Below, piece after piece: positions 44,005-54,195 of a stretch of DNA of 64,000 nt (within the stretch, counting starts at the first letter, position 1; each line of letters opens with the position of its first letter). The notes under the pieces were generated by a model, which made no database searches, was not told where the DNA came from, and saw only the letters and a list, made by a program, of their open reading frames with translations. The stretch lies in NCBI RefSeq assembly GCF_900099775.1, contig NZ_FMTM01000012.1, forward strand, positions 87,799-151,798. Reading direction: 5' to 3'. The translations under genes and the position numbers were made by a program. The stretch comes from Rhizobium mongolense subsp. loessense (GTDB taxonomy: Bacteria; Pseudomonadota; Alphaproteobacteria; Rhizobiales; Rhizobiaceae).

Positions 44005-44952
44005 TTAGCGAATGCCCTTGGCGGAAAGATCCACGACTTGGGCGGCCTTTTCCTTGGTGATAAGGTTCGGGCCGGATGGAACATTACCCCCGGGAATAAG
44101 CCCGTATTTGGCATAGTTGGCCAAGAATACGACCGGCAGATAGCCCTGCAGGAACTGCTGCTGATCGATCGCGAAGGCAGCCTTACCATCGGCCACGGCC
44201 TTCAGGAAATCAGCTGAAAGGTCGAATGTCGCCACCTTGATCTTGCCGGTCATTCCGACATCCTCGACCGCCGCCAGAGAGGGCTCGCCGGCGGTACCGG
44301 AACCAAGCGCCATGACAGTGTCGACAGCCGTATTGGAACTCAGCGCCGCCTTGACCTTCGCGCGGACATCAGCCGGATCGTTGCTGACCGGAAGAACCGT
44401 AACCTTGCCGCCGAAACCATCGGCAAAGCCTTTGCAGCGCAGGTCGAGCGAAACGTTGCCGACCTCCTGGTTCACACATAGGCCTTCCTTGCCGCCCATC
44501 TCATGCAGCTTCGCGCCGGCTGCCTTGCCGGCGGTATATTCGTCCTGGCCGACATGAAGAAGCGCTCCCAGTTCCTTGGAAACGTCGGAACCGGAATTGA
44601 TGGAAATAACCGGAATGCCGGCGGCGACAGCCTTCCTGATCGACGGTCCGAGCGCGGAGGCATCGGGAATGGAGACGATGAGCCCGTCGGGCTTCTGATT
44701 GACGGCCGCATCGATGAGCTGCCCCATCGACACCATGTCGAAGGTTTCCGGAGCGCGGTAATCGACGCTGACGCCCATGTCCTTCGCCGCTGAATTGACG
44801 CCATTCTTGACGACGGACCAGAAAGGATCATTGGCCTGGCCGTGGGTGACGGCAACGATGTGAACGTCCGCGGCATTGGCGATTGCCGAAGAGCACATGA
44901 GCGCGGCAGCGATGGCTGCGCTCGTGAGAAGCGATTTCAAACCAAATTTCAT
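44005..44952 (-). CDS. ABC sugar/inositol-binding protein (CUT2)
   Basis: The 315-aa protein starts with a signal peptide (MKFGLKSLLTSAAIAAALMC, SSAIANA, cut before ADVHIV). The mature part is a type-1 periplasmic fold (VTHGQANDPFWSVVKNGVNS, DGLIVSIPDASALG, IPVISINSGSDV). The neighbourhood with an IdhA-like dehydrogenase suggests inositol or another cyclitol. It is the first gene of the leftward operon and is controlled by the operators at 44996-45033. Confidence 0.9.
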   Translation of the reverse strand: MKFGLKSLLTSAAIAAALMCSSAIANAADVHIVAVTHGQANDPFWSVVKNGVNSAAKDMGVSVDYRAPETFDMVSMGQLIDAAVNQKPDGLIVSIPDASALGPSIRKAVAAGIPVISINSGSDVSKELGALLHVGQDEYTAGKAAGAKLHEMGGKEGLCVNQEVGNVSLDLRCKGFADGFGGKVTVLPVSNDPADVRAKVKAALSSNTAVDTVMALGSGTAGEPSLAAVEDVGMTGKIKVATFDLSADFLKAVADGKAAFAIDQQQFLQGYLPVVFLANYAKYGLIPGGNVPSGPNLITKEKAAQVVDLSAKGIR

Positions 44953-44995
44953 TTTACCCTCCCAAAAAACAGTCCGCTCTACGCGAACCTCCCAG

Positions 44996-45033
44996 TGCTA
45001 CCGGTTGCAACTCCATTTTGCACCCGGTAGCAA
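44996..45033. promoter_or_regulatory. Two LacI-type operators of the inositol-like locus
   Basis: TGCTACCGGTTGCA (44996-45009) and TTGCACCCGGTAGCAA (45018-45033) are near-palindromes of one consensus, TTGCTACCGGTAGCAA, with centres 23 bp apart. They lie between the divergent binding-protein and LacI genes. Confidence 0.8.
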
Positions 45034-45128
45034 GCTCGATAAAACTACTTTATTGTCGACAAAAATCAAGCATCCATTCCATTTTTATTTTTTTGTGGAA
45101 TATTCATTCCACTCAGGAGGAGACGGTC

Positions 45129-46124
45129 ATGCGCAAACGGGCGACAGCGAAAGAGGTGGCGGAGGCTGCCGGCGTATCGAAGTGGACTGTTATCCGTGCA
45201 TTCACACCCGGTGCCTCCATTACGGATGCCAGCCGACAAAAGGTGCTTCAGGCTGCCGAGGCCCTGAATTATTCGCCCAACCTTCTCGCCCGCAGCCTTG
45301 CGACCAACACCACCCATCAGGTCGCCGTCTTCGTCGACGACTTCGCCAATCCGCACAAGCTTCCGGTTCTGGAGATGTTGACCGAGCGCCTGCAGGCGGA
45401 GGGTCTGCTGACCGTATTAATCAACATCAACCGCCATTTCGATCACGTTCACGCGTTGATCAACGCAGACCAGCGGCAGTTCGATGCGGTGATCCTCTTC
45501 GGCACGGCCTTTCGCGAGGAAACGCTGGGTAATCGACGTCTTGGCCCAGGTTTCCCGCCGATGTTCGTACTTGCGAGGGACAGCCAAATCCCCGGCGTCC
45601 CCGCCATTGCCTGCGATGCCGAACTCGCTCTCAGCGAAATCGTCGACTATCTGTTCGACAAGGGCTATCGCCGTCCCGGCTTTATGACGGGGGCGAGAAC
45701 CCTGTCGACGGCGCTCGGCAGGCGCCATCATTATACAAATTTCTGGTGGGCGAAAGGTATCGAAGGCGTGACAGAATTGGCTGCGGAGAGATATAGCGCG
45801 CAGGCCGGCGCCGAGGCGGCGCGTACCTATTTGAGCGCTACTTCGCCCGCATCGCGCATCGACGTATTGATGTGTGAAAATGACATATTGGCAATGGGAG
45901 CGATGGATGTCGCCCGGAGCGAATTCGGGCTCGCAATCCCGAAAGACCTGGCAGTCGTCGGCTTTGACAATATCGAGCTCGGAGGCGCCCCTGCTTATGG
46001 ATTGACGAGCTACGAGCAGCCGGCCGTCGAGATGGTGGACGCCGTTGTCGCAATGATCGCCGGAAAGCGCGATGCCGAAATGGTTGTCATGCCGGGGCGG
46101 CTTGTGCCGAGGTCATCAGCATGA
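45129..46124 (+). CDS. LacI-family regulator of the inositol-like operon
   Basis: MRKRATAKEVAEAAGVSKWT, VIRAFTPGASITDASRQKV is the LacI HTH with hinge; the sugar domain follows (HQVAVFVDDFANPHKLPVLE, DLAVVGFDNIELG). It is 331 aa. ATG 45129 follows CAGGAGGAGACGGTC. It is divergent from the ABC operon, with two operators between, so it very probably represses that operon. Annotated relatives of this type also include GntR-like cyclitol repressors. Confidence 0.9.
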   Translation: MRKRATAKEVAEAAGVSKWTVIRAFTPGASITDASRQKVLQAAEALNYSPNLLARSLATNTTHQVAVFVDDFANPHKLPVLEMLTERLQAEGLLTVLININRHFDHVHALINADQRQFDAVILFGTAFREETLGNRRLGPGFPPMFVLARDSQIPGVPAIACDAELALSEIVDYLFDKGYRRPGFMTGARTLSTALGRRHHYTNFWWAKGIEGVTELAAERYSAQAGAEAARTYLSATSPASRIDVLMCENDILAMGAMDVARSEFGLAIPKDLAVVGFDNIELGGAPAYGLTSYEQPAVEMVDAVVAMIAGKRDAEMVVMPGRLVPRSSA

Positions 46125-46467
46125 AATGTCGTGCCGGTGCTGCCAAGCCGATCAAGCATTCCCAATTTAACCGACCTAGGTGCTTCTACACTGATGGCGA
46201 TCACATCGTACGAGCTACGTTCTTGGCTGAGTGCGCTCGTGCGAAATGGAGTTGATAGCGCTGCCACTTCATGCTGGCCCGATCGCTAGGTCACTACCAT
46301 GTGCAACGGTAAACATGGATCGCAAAAAGTTCGACAGAGTTATTTTCGTGAAGCCGGCCGGCCGGAAGGCAAGCTGCAATAAGTGGGCGAAATGCCTGGC
46401 GGAGAATTCCTTTACGAGCACCCTAGCCAAATGCCCCAAGGCCGGGTTCTTCAGAACGATGCGCAAT
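46125..46467. other. Gap between convergent LacI and chemoreceptor genes, 343 bp
   Basis: Short frames on both strands lack ribosome sites and family features. No terminator with a T-run was found. Confidence 0.45.
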
Positions 46468-48336
46468 TTAGGCAATTTGCCGGCCGCCGCTCAATGGTAT
46501 GACCACCCGTGAACCATGGTTGGCTGGCATTACGGACCCGGTCACACGAAGATCTAAGTCAAGCTTGAACTTTGAGATAAGTTCCCGAAGACGCCCACTT
46601 TCACTTGCAAGCCGTGCGCCTGCTGCGCTCGTCTCCTCGACCATGGCTGCGTTTTGCTGAGTGACGTAATCCATCTGGTTGACCGCCGTATTGACCTCAT
46701 CAAGACCCACGGATTGTCCTTTCGATGATGTGGCAATCGAAGCCATATGCTGGTTCATCGCTACGATGTGGTCCTCAATTGTCCTCAATGCATCGCCCGT
46801 CTCGCGCACCAATTGGACGCCGTTTTGAACTTCCCTCGAAGCGTTGCGAATCAGCTCTTTGATTTCTTTCGCGGCCTGAGCCGAGCGCTGTGCCAATTCG
46901 CGCACTTCCTGAGCAACCACAGCGAAGCCCTTTCCTGAATCCCCAGCGCGCGCGGCTTCAACGCCGGCGTTCAGTGCGAGCAGGTTCGTCTGAAACGCAA
47001 TCTCATCGATGACCCCAATGATATTGGAGATCTGGTCCGATGATTGTTCGATTTTTTGCATCGCATCTACCGCATCGGCGACAACCCTTCCGGATTGACT
47101 GGCGCTTTCGGTTGCCTCCATAGCCACCTGGCGCGCTTCCTCGGCGCGTTTGGAAGAATTCGCCACATTCACTGTGATCTCGTCGAGGGCAGAGGCAGTC
47201 TCTTCAAGAGACGCTGCCTGCTGTTCCGTCCGCTTGGAGAGATCGTCGGAGCTGGCACTGATTTCCCGGCTCCCAGTGTCGATTGCGTCAGCTGCTTCAG
47301 TGACAGCGCGCAGTGTCTCAGCCAGTTGAGCGACAGCGCCGTTGAAGTCGGCCCGAAGTGTCTCGAATTCGATCGCAAACGGGTTTTCCAACTGGAATGT
47401 CAGATCGCCACTGGCCAGATGCTTTAAGCCTTCTTCCAGCGCCCTCGTCGCCTGGGCCATGGCCTCGCCCCTTATCCGTTCGGCTTCTGCGTTCCGATGA
47501 CGCTCCAGTTCAGACTGGTTTCGGTTCGTATCCGCCTCCTGTTGAAGCCTCAAATTTTCGACGGCATTCGCGCGGAAAATTTCGACTGCTGCGGCCATCT
47601 CACCCAGTTCATCCGATCGACCGGCATAGGGAACCGGGGAATCTGTATTACCCTCCGCGAGCCTTTTCATGGATACAGTGATAGTTTGGATTGGCTTTGC
47701 TACGCCAACGATTGCGAAGTATATCGCCGCAACGATGACCGCAAGGCAGAGCGAAATTATCAAATAAGTGATAGCCAGGGTCGATCGATAGGTTTCCGCA
47801 CTGGCTCTTTGAGAAGCTGCCGCGCCGTCGGTATCCACGACGACGATCTCGCCAAGTAATTTTCGGATCTCGTTCTCTAGAGGCTGCATCCGCGTTTGCT
47901 GCAACTCGGTCGCTTGAGGGAGTTTTCTGGCCCGGGCGAGGGAAATTGCCATGTCGCCGAGTTTGTTCAAGTCGGCAAACAGCGCCTTGACCTTCGAGAT
48001 CCGATCTCGGCCATAGTCGTCGCTGATGAGAACTTCATATTGAGCCACAGCTCCAAGGAACGCCGAATTTGCCGCCGAAATGCTTTGCTCCGAGGATTTC
48101 AGCGAGTCCAAGGTCAAAGCCATAATATAATTGTGATATCCAAGGCTCGCGTTGGAAAGTTCAATATTCATGTCCTTCGACAGCGCGACCTTTGGAAGCC
48201 ACCTAGAGGTAATATCCTGGGTACGTTTATCCAAAGCGCCCATGCTCGACACCGAGACGATCGAAAATGCAATCACTGTTGTCGCAATAAGCGTTAGCGC
48301 ACATGTGAGCGCGGCTTTGATGGTTGGACGTTTCAT
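46468..48336 (-). CDS. Methyl-accepting chemotaxis protein
   Basis: The 622-aa receptor has a first membrane segment at about 8-30, a periplasmic four-helix-bundle sensor (about 31-185), a second membrane segment (about 187-212), a HAMP domain (VAKPIQTITVSMKRLAEGN), a second HAMP-like stretch (EEGLKHLASGDLTFQLENPF) and the highly conserved signalling tip (IGVIDEIAFQTNLLALNAGV, EAARAG). The C-terminus lacks an NWETF-type CheR-binding pentapeptide. The plasmid location suggests sensing of a plant-derived compound; the ligand is unknown. Confidence 0.93.
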   Translation of the reverse strand: MKRPTIKAALTCALTLIATTVIAFSIVSVSSMGALDKRTQDITSRWLPKVALSKDMNIELSNASLGYHNYIMALTLDSLKSSEQSISAANSAFLGAVAQYEVLISDDYGRDRISKVKALFADLNKLGDMAISLARARKLPQATELQQTRMQPLENEIRKLLGEIVVVDTDGAAASQRASAETYRSTLAITYLIISLCLAVIVAAIYFAIVGVAKPIQTITVSMKRLAEGNTDSPVPYAGRSDELGEMAAAVEIFRANAVENLRLQQEADTNRNQSELERHRNAEAERIRGEAMAQATRALEEGLKHLASGDLTFQLENPFAIEFETLRADFNGAVAQLAETLRAVTEAADAIDTGSREISASSDDLSKRTEQQAASLEETASALDEITVNVANSSKRAEEARQVAMEATESASQSGRVVADAVDAMQKIEQSSDQISNIIGVIDEIAFQTNLLALNAGVEAARAGDSGKGFAVVAQEVRELAQRSAQAAKEIKELIRNASREVQNGVQLVRETGDALRTIEDHIVAMNQHMASIATSSKGQSVGLDEVNTAVNQMDYVTQQNAAMVEETSAAGARLASESGRLRELISKFKLDLDLRVTGSVMPANHGSRVVIPLSGGRQIA

Positions 48337-48663
48337 AAATGGCTCCCAGGCGACAAAACTGCTTGATCAAGGTGTGGCTGGAACAAGTTTGTTCCGCCGA
48401 CGGCAAACGAACACGGCCTCATGCCGTCAGATGGCTTAGGAGAACGACGAAAGATCCAAACCGGCTGCATCTCGAAACGAGGCTGGGAAAGCATCCCTTC
48501 GCTGTCCTGCGAGACACAATAGAGGCCCCAATTGGTTGACAGAATTATACCGTCTACCAAAGCCGTTAAACTGCATTGCGCAGATAGGACGAACTTGCGC
48601 AATTTGAATAAATGGCAGCCGATCTACTTCCCACGCGCAGCGATTAACTGGGAGAGGCCGATC
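48337..48663 (-). other. Promoter-side gap upstream of the chemoreceptor gene, 327 bp
   Basis: It should contain the chemoreceptor promoter. I could not point to a convincing -35/-10 pair or an operator, and no gene fits. Confidence 0.4.
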
Positions 48664-49650
48664 TTACTTTCGCGGCAAAGCCGCCTTACGTATAGCTAGC
48701 GGATTTTGGCCGTAGCGAAGGCGTATATGCGCGGCAAACTTGCCCGGATTTGAAAATCCCCACCGTCTTGCGATCTCATCCACGGTAACTGAGGGTGCTT
48801 CCGTCAGGAGATCCTTATGCGCGCGCTCAAGGCGGATTGCAAAAAGATAAGCCATCGGGCTGACACCAAGATATTTCCGAAACCCAAGCTGCAACGTACG
48901 AACGCTCGCTCCCGCAGCCGACGAAAGGTCCTCCAGAGTGATCCTCTGTAGAGCTCGGGCATTCATCCATGCGATGGCCCGCTTGATGTAGTAAGGTCTT
49001 GCGACATGTTGATGTGAGCGGGCATTATCCGTTGGCCAGCATTCTATGAACAGTGCGAGGAATGCTTCAATGAGCAAATGCGTGCCAATTGACACCTCCC
49101 CCTGCCGCTCCTCGCTTCCGGACGTTACCAAAAGTGTTGCCAACTGCCTCAGACGCTGAATCTTGATCTCATTGCAATCAACCACGGATCGTAACGCGGT
49201 TAGGTCGGCAGACAGTATGGAAAATTCGTCGGCAATAAGTCTAGAAAGGCGTGCTTCCTGAATCGAAACAACCACCTGTTTGGACTGTGGGCTCCAAACG
49301 GTGTGGTGGGCCTTATAATTCCGCAAAAGATAAGCTTGGCCGGCACTTGCCGCTACCGTTTCACAGTTCGTCGTGGACGTACATTGGCCCGCATCGATAA
49401 AGTGCAGCTCAAAGCGCTTGTCTGGAGTTTGCTCGGCACGGAACGCAAATCCAGATGAAGACCATTCGTTCCAAAAGTGGAGTTCTCCCACTCGCACAAT
49501 CTCGACCGAATGTTCAAACCGCGTGACACCGTCTAGGAAGGAGTATCGCACCGGCATCAGTACGTCTGAAATAGCCTCACTCGAGAATCCGGGATCGGAA
49601 CTTGAAAACGCGAACAAATTCGGGGCAGATTCGGGTTTTCTCGAGTTCAC
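48664..49650 (-). CDS. AraC-family regulator
   Basis: The 328-aa protein carries a C-terminal double HTH (LEDLSSAAGASVRTLQLGFR, KYLGVSPMAYLFAIRLERAH, WGFSNPGKFAAHIRLRYGQN). The N-terminal 200 residues resemble the AraC_binding_2-like domain of CbdR/AndR-type activators of aromatic degradation (FWNEWSSSGFAFRAEQTPDK). No catabolic partner is adjacent. The chemoreceptor gene downstream on the same strand could be one target. Confidence 0.87.
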   Translation of the reverse strand: MNSRKPESAPNLFAFSSSDPGFSSEAISDVLMPVRYSFLDGVTRFEHSVEIVRVGELHFWNEWSSSGFAFRAEQTPDKRFELHFIDAGQCTSTTNCETVAASAGQAYLLRNYKAHHTVWSPQSKQVVVSIQEARLSRLIADEFSILSADLTALRSVVDCNEIKIQRLRQLATLLVTSGSEERQGEVSIGTHLLIEAFLALFIECWPTDNARSHQHVARPYYIKRAIAWMNARALQRITLEDLSSAAGASVRTLQLGFRKYLGVSPMAYLFAIRLERAHKDLLTEAPSVTVDEIARRWGFSNPGKFAAHIRLRYGQNPLAIRKAALPRK

Positions 49651-49846
49651 CGTCGGCCCCCCTGATTTTGGACAAATGTACCCTCAAGCCGCCGAGCTTT
49701 CGCTCGCTGCCTTGTAAGCGCGCAAGAGATTTTCTGGCTTACAGTCTGTGGCGATATCGAGGTCTCAAGCCACCCTTCTTCAGAACTGCAGCATAAGCCG
49801 TCATCACGCCATCTTTTCCCGCAGGAAGATGTCTGACTCTACATGG

Positions 49847-50734
49847 TCAGTCGCGATCAGTTTCCTTTGTTGCAACCAGTTTCGCCGCGGCCTCATTCGC
49901 TCTGGCCAAGGCGTTCTTCATTGCTGTTCCCACGGCCAGTTCGGCTGCAAGAACGCCGATAAATTCGTCACCTGCTCCGTGTGTGCTTTCTACCTTGATC
50001 TTCAAACCCTCGATCACAATCTCGCTTCCCTCACTGTTGGCATAGGCCACACCTGCGCCGCCGGCGGTGACCACGACCTCGGGGAAGATCCGCACAAGTG
50101 CGCGCGCAGCCTCAAGCGCGCCACCGAGTGTCTCGACCACGGGGACTCCTGCCAGCGTTTCGGCCTCGATGGCATTCACGACGATGATATCGATAAGTGG
50201 TTGTAGCTCGTTCGACAGGGCGCGCGCGGGTGCGGCATTAATCAACACACGACCGCCAGCAAGTTTTATAGCTTTTGCTGCCGCGATATTGGCCGCATCC
50301 GGAATCTCGTTTTGCAAAACCAGAATTGTTGTCCTACCAAGCAGTTCGCCCGCTGCCTCGACATCTTGATGGCCGAGCGTCAGGTTGCTCCCCGACACGA
50401 TAACGGCGCCATAGTCCCCCTCGGCGTCGAAAATTGCGACGCTCATGCCCGTCGACTGTGATGCGTCACGCCGGACGAACGTGTGATCGACATGTCTTCG
50501 ATGAAGGTTGGAAATCAGGAAGCGTCCAAAATCGTCGTCGGCGACCGCTCCGATCATCGAGGTGGGAACCCCTCTCCGAGCAGCCGAAACGGCTTGATTG
50601 CCTCCCTTCCCGCCGAATTTTGGGTGCCAGGACGTCCCGGCGACGGTTTCGCCCTTACGAGGGCGAGCCGGCCCAAAGACGGCTATATCATAGTGAAGGC
50701 TGCCGAAAACGGTGACGAGGGGCGAAGATGTCAT
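49847..50734 (-). CDS. PfkB-family carbohydrate kinase (ribokinase-like)
   Basis: The 295-aa kinase has N-terminal GGKGGNQAVSAARRG and the anion-hole motif THGAGDEFIGVLAAE (catalytic Asp256), where most family members have TxGAGD. It is the last gene of the leftward operon and overlaps the RpiR gene by 4 bp (ATGA). It should phosphorylate the imported sugar or its epimerised product; the substrate is not evident. Confidence 0.87.
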   Translation of the reverse strand: MTSSPLVTVFGSLHYDIAVFGPARPRKGETVAGTSWHPKFGGKGGNQAVSAARRGVPTSMIGAVADDDFGRFLISNLHRRHVDHTFVRRDASQSTGMSVAIFDAEGDYGAVIVSGSNLTLGHQDVEAAGELLGRTTILVLQNEIPDAANIAAAKAIKLAGGRVLINAAPARALSNELQPLIDIIVVNAIEAETLAGVPVVETLGGALEAARALVRIFPEVVVTAGGAGVAYANSEGSEIVIEGLKIKVESTHGAGDEFIGVLAAELAVGTAMKNALARANEAAAKLVATKETDRD

Positions 50735-51606
50735 GGAAGGCGATCTTTTCGTTTGGATTTGACGGCTGACATTGTGCGTTCGAGGTTGCGTTCGGCAGCT
50801 TGGTAGTCGCGCTGGGCAACGGCTACGAAGACCGCATCAAGAATGTTGAGCTGGGCAATACGTGCCGCCGCATTTTCCCCCATCAGCGGCGACCCTTGCG
50901 CCGTAGAACACAGAACCACGTCGGCGGACTGGGCGAGCGCCGAGGAATCGTAATTGGTGACGGCGATGGTCCTCGCACCATTCCGGCGGGCAAGTTGGAG
51001 CGCTTCGATCACCGCGGTCGTATTGCCGGAATGGGAGAAGCCGACAGCGATATCACCCTCGCCCAGCAGCGACGCCGACATCAACATAAGATGCGAATCG
51101 TCGAACACGTTGGCGCGAACACCGATTCGCAAGAATTTATGCGCCACGTCGCGCGCGATCTGGGCCGAGCCGCCCACCCCGTAAAAATCGCGGGTCACCG
51201 CTTTACGGATGAGATCGGCAGCACGGTCGAATGCTGCCATGTCGAGAATGGCAAGAGTTTCCTCGAGCGCGTGGATCGAGGTTCGAAAAACCTTCTGCAC
51301 GATTTCCAGCGATGTATCGTCTACTGACAGCTCCTGATGCATTTCGGCCGTCGGTTGCTGGTTGTACTGGCTCACCGCGAAGCGAAAGTCCCGGAAGCCG
51401 GAAAAGCCGAGCTTCTTGGTGATCTTCACCACCATGGCCTCCGACACTCCGGCATCTTCAGCGATCTGCTTAAGCGAGGTTTCGTCGCTGAAGTCGCGCA
51501 TGGCGAAGACGGTATCGACCACTTTTGCTTCGAGCGGCGTGAGCAGCGGCATCATCATCCGGATGCGTGGGCCCACTGCTTTCATGTCGAAGCTTTCAGT
51601 GTTCAT
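50731..51606 (-). CDS. RpiR-family regulator (HTH plus SIS domain)
   Basis: The 291-aa protein has an HTH_6 domain (TSLKQIAEDAGVSEAMVVKI, TKKLGFSGFRDFRFAV) and a SIS sugar-phosphate domain (DFYGVGGSAQIARDVAHKFL, VGFSHSGNTTAVIEALQLAR). It is embedded in the operon it probably controls, between the permease and kinase genes. A 30-bp inverted repeat before the operon (56365-56394) recurs before another ABC operon (61933-61962); this regulator is the best candidate to bind both. Confidence 0.9.
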   Translation of the reverse strand: MNTESFDMKAVGPRIRMMMPLLTPLEAKVVDTVFAMRDFSDETSLKQIAEDAGVSEAMVVKITKKLGFSGFRDFRFAVSQYNQQPTAEMHQELSVDDTSLEIVQKVFRTSIHALEETLAILDMAAFDRAADLIRKAVTRDFYGVGGSAQIARDVAHKFLRIGVRANVFDDSHLMLMSASLLGEGDIAVGFSHSGNTTAVIEALQLARRNGARTIAVTNYDSSALAQSADVVLCSTAQGSPLMGENAAARIAQLNILDAVFVAVAQRDYQAAERNLERTMSAVKSKRKDRLP

Positions 51607-51616
51607 TCTCGTCCCC

Positions 51617-52591
51617 TTATTCCCGTCCGCGTGTGGCGCGATCGATCATCATCGCGACGAGGATTATAAGGCCGGTTGCGAGCAGTTGATAGAAGGCTTG
51701 CACGTTCATCAGAGTCAAACCATTACGCATCGCGCCGAGGATAATTGCACCAAGGATGGTCCCGAAAATGCTACCCTTGCCGCCCATCAGAGATGCTCCA
51801 CCGATCGCTGCAGCTGCAATCGCATCAAGCTCCCAAAGATTGCCGAGGATTGGCTCTGCGGCACCCAGACGACCGATCAGAATCAATGATGCAAGAGCTG
51901 CCAGACCACCGGAGATGACATAGGCGGTGATTTTTGTACGGGCGATTGGAACGCCTGCCACATATGCGGCCTCCTCGTTGCCGCCAACAGCCATCAAATA
52001 TTCGCCAATGGGCGTCTTCTTGAGCAGGATCCAGGCAGTGAGGGCAACAACGGCCACGATGGCGACGGGCGCTGGAATACCCACAATGCTGCTATTGAAC
52101 AGAGACCGGAAATCTGCCGGAATGCCGAGAACCGGATTGCCGCCCGTGTAAATGAGCGCGATGGCGCGATAGGTGCTCAGGGTCCCAAGCGTCACGATGA
52201 AGGGCTGCAGGCCAACATAGGCCACAAGCACGCCATTGATGAAGCCGCAGACGACCCCGATGCCCAATCCTGCAAGGATGGCTAGCGGGACAGGGGTGCC
52301 GGCAAGCAGAAGGGTCGCGGTGATGACGGCGGAGATGGCTGCGGTCGGGCCAACCGACAGGTCGATGCCGCCGGAAATGATAACAAGCGTCATGCCAAGC
52401 GCCAGGCACGCGTTGATGCTCGACTGTTGCAGGATGTTGACGAGATTGCGCTCTGACAAAAAGCCTGGAACTAGTGTGGCGAATACCGCCATAATGACGA
52501 CAAGGCCGATTAATGTTCCCGCATCGCGCAGCGAAAATGAGAAGCGGTGGAAGACCGTCGCGGAGGTGATTTCGGAAGGCGAAGTGGTCAT
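51617..52591 (-). CDS. ABC sugar permease (RbsC type)
   Basis: The 324-aa CUT2 permease has LGMTLVIISGGIDLSVGPTA, a multi-span core, and the late motif IAAAAIGGASLMGGKGSIFG. ATG 52591 lies 17 bp after the ATPase stop and 10 bp before the RpiR gene. It forms the channel for the binding protein encoded at 54196. Confidence 0.92.
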   Translation of the reverse strand: MTTSPSEITSATVFHRFSFSLRDAGTLIGLVVIMAVFATLVPGFLSERNLVNILQQSSINACLALGMTLVIISGGIDLSVGPTAAISAVITATLLLAGTPVPLAILAGLGIGVVCGFINGVLVAYVGLQPFIVTLGTLSTYRAIALIYTGGNPVLGIPADFRSLFNSSIVGIPAPVAIVAVVALTAWILLKKTPIGEYLMAVGGNEEAAYVAGVPIARTKITAYVISGGLAALASLILIGRLGAAEPILGNLWELDAIAAAAIGGASLMGGKGSIFGTILGAIILGAMRNGLTLMNVQAFYQLLATGLIILVAMMIDRATRGRE

Positions 52592-52608
52592 GGAATGTCC
52601 TAACAAAT

Positions 52609-54135
52609 TCACGCAGGCTGCGCTGTTTGGCTATCGGCCGCAGCCGAGCTAGCACCCGGTATGGCATGTGCAACTATCTCGGCTTCAGACAGTCGATCGC
52701 GAGGAATATCGGCAGCAATCCGCCCCTCCCGCATCACAAGTACGCGGTCGGAGAGCCGGATCACTTCTGGAAGTTCTGAAGAAACGACGATGATCGCGTG
52801 ACCTTCGCTGGCGAGATCCTCAATCAGGCGGTAGATCTCGGACTTGGCGCCGACGTCGATGCCACGGGTTGGCTCGTCGAAGAGAAGGATCTGCGATCTC
52901 GCAGCCAGCCAGCGAGCGATAATCGCCTTCTGCTGGTTGCCGCCGCTGAAAAGACGGATCGGGCGATCCAATTGGAATGGCCGCAGATTGACGCGCTTCA
53001 ACAAGGTTTTCGCTGCTGTGCGAAGTTTTTCAGTGCCTATCATGCCGCCGGACGAGAAACTCGGCAGCGAGGCGAGAGCCATATTATGGGTGACGGAACG
53101 CAGAGGAATTATGCCTTCCCGCTTGCGCTCTTCGGGCACCAGACCAATGCCGGCGGCAATCGCCTCCCTCGGACTGGAAAGACTGACATGCTTGCCGTCA
53201 ATCGCAAGGGAGCCCGCGCTCAGGCGATCGGCACCGGCGATCAATCGCAACAATTCAGTTCGGCCCGAGCCGACAAGGCCAGCAATCCCGAGCACCTCAC
53301 CTTTGTGAAGAGAAAACGAGACGTCGCGAATCTTTGCCGACGAGGAAAGGTTCCTTGCTTCCAGCTTGATCGTCTTCGTGGCGAACGAATGATGCTCCTC
53401 CTGCATCAGCTCGCGTCCGACCATCATGGCGATAACGTCCTTTTCGGAGGCCGCTTTGAGATCGACCATCCCGACAAGCTTGCCGTCACGCATGACGCTG
53501 GCTCGCTGGCAGATGTGGAAAACTTCGTCCATCTTATGTGAGACGTAAATGATCGAGACGCCGCTGGCGGAAAGGCTTGCGATGACCTGCGCCAAACGGT
53601 CGAATTCGCTCGGCGTCAGGCTCGAGGTTGGTTCGTCCATCGCGATAACCTTCGCCTTGTCGAGCAAGGCGCGGCCGATTTCGACAATCTGGCGCTGTGC
53701 CACCTTCAAAGAGGAGATCGGCGCGGCTGGATCAATGCTCTTGTCGAGCATTGACAAAGCTTCGGCCGCGCGCATTTCCTGCTCACGGCGCGAGACGAAC
53801 AGGCCGCCCATGCGGGTCAGCGATTGTCCGAGGAACATGTTTTGTGCAACGCTTAGATGCGGCACCTGCTGCAATTCCTGATGGATCATCGCGATGCCAG
53901 CTTGGCGGGCATCCATAGGCTTCTTGAAGGCCGCAGCCTCACCATCAACGAAAAACGTGCCGGACGTAGGGCGAAAAACGCCGGAGAGGATCCGCAGCAA
54001 CGTTGATTTTCCGGCGCCGTTTTCGCCAAGCAGCCCGTGAATCTCGCCGGAAGCAATGTTGAAGGAAACATCTGTCAGGGCATTCACCCCCGGAAAGCTC
54101 TTCGAAATCGCTTCGAATCTCAGTCTCGGCACCAT
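52609..54135 (-). CDS. ABC sugar-import ATPase (RbsA type, two domains)
   Basis: The 508-aa protein has two nucleotide-binding domains. The first has GENGAGKST and MDEPTSSL with a full signature region. The second has the degenerate Walker A GLVGSGRTE and FDEPTRGIDVGAKSEIY, as usual for RbsA. ATG 54135 follows AGGAGGTGAAAAA. Confidence 0.93.
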   Translation of the reverse strand: MVPRLRFEAISKSFPGVNALTDVSFNIASGEIHGLLGENGAGKSTLLRILSGVFRPTSGTFFVDGEAAAFKKPMDARQAGIAMIHQELQQVPHLSVAQNMFLGQSLTRMGGLFVSRREQEMRAAEALSMLDKSIDPAAPISSLKVAQRQIVEIGRALLDKAKVIAMDEPTSSLTPSEFDRLAQVIASLSASGVSIIYVSHKMDEVFHICQRASVMRDGKLVGMVDLKAASEKDVIAMMVGRELMQEEHHSFATKTIKLEARNLSSSAKIRDVSFSLHKGEVLGIAGLVGSGRTELLRLIAGADRLSAGSLAIDGKHVSLSSPREAIAAGIGLVPEERKREGIIPLRSVTHNMALASLPSFSSGGMIGTEKLRTAAKTLLKRVNLRPFQLDRPIRLFSGGNQQKAIIARWLAARSQILLFDEPTRGIDVGAKSEIYRLIEDLASEGHAIIVVSSELPEVIRLSDRVLVMREGRIAADIPRDRLSEAEIVAHAIPGASSAAADSQTAQPA

Positions 54136-54195
54136 TTTTTCACCTCCTGGGGGAGAGAGATGCCGACCGGTCGCGGCCGGCATCTGCAACCTCTA

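Noticed and set aside
46269..46475. Leftward 68-aa frame next to the chemoreceptor stop
   Set aside because: No ribosome site or family, and the start overlaps the preceding gene.
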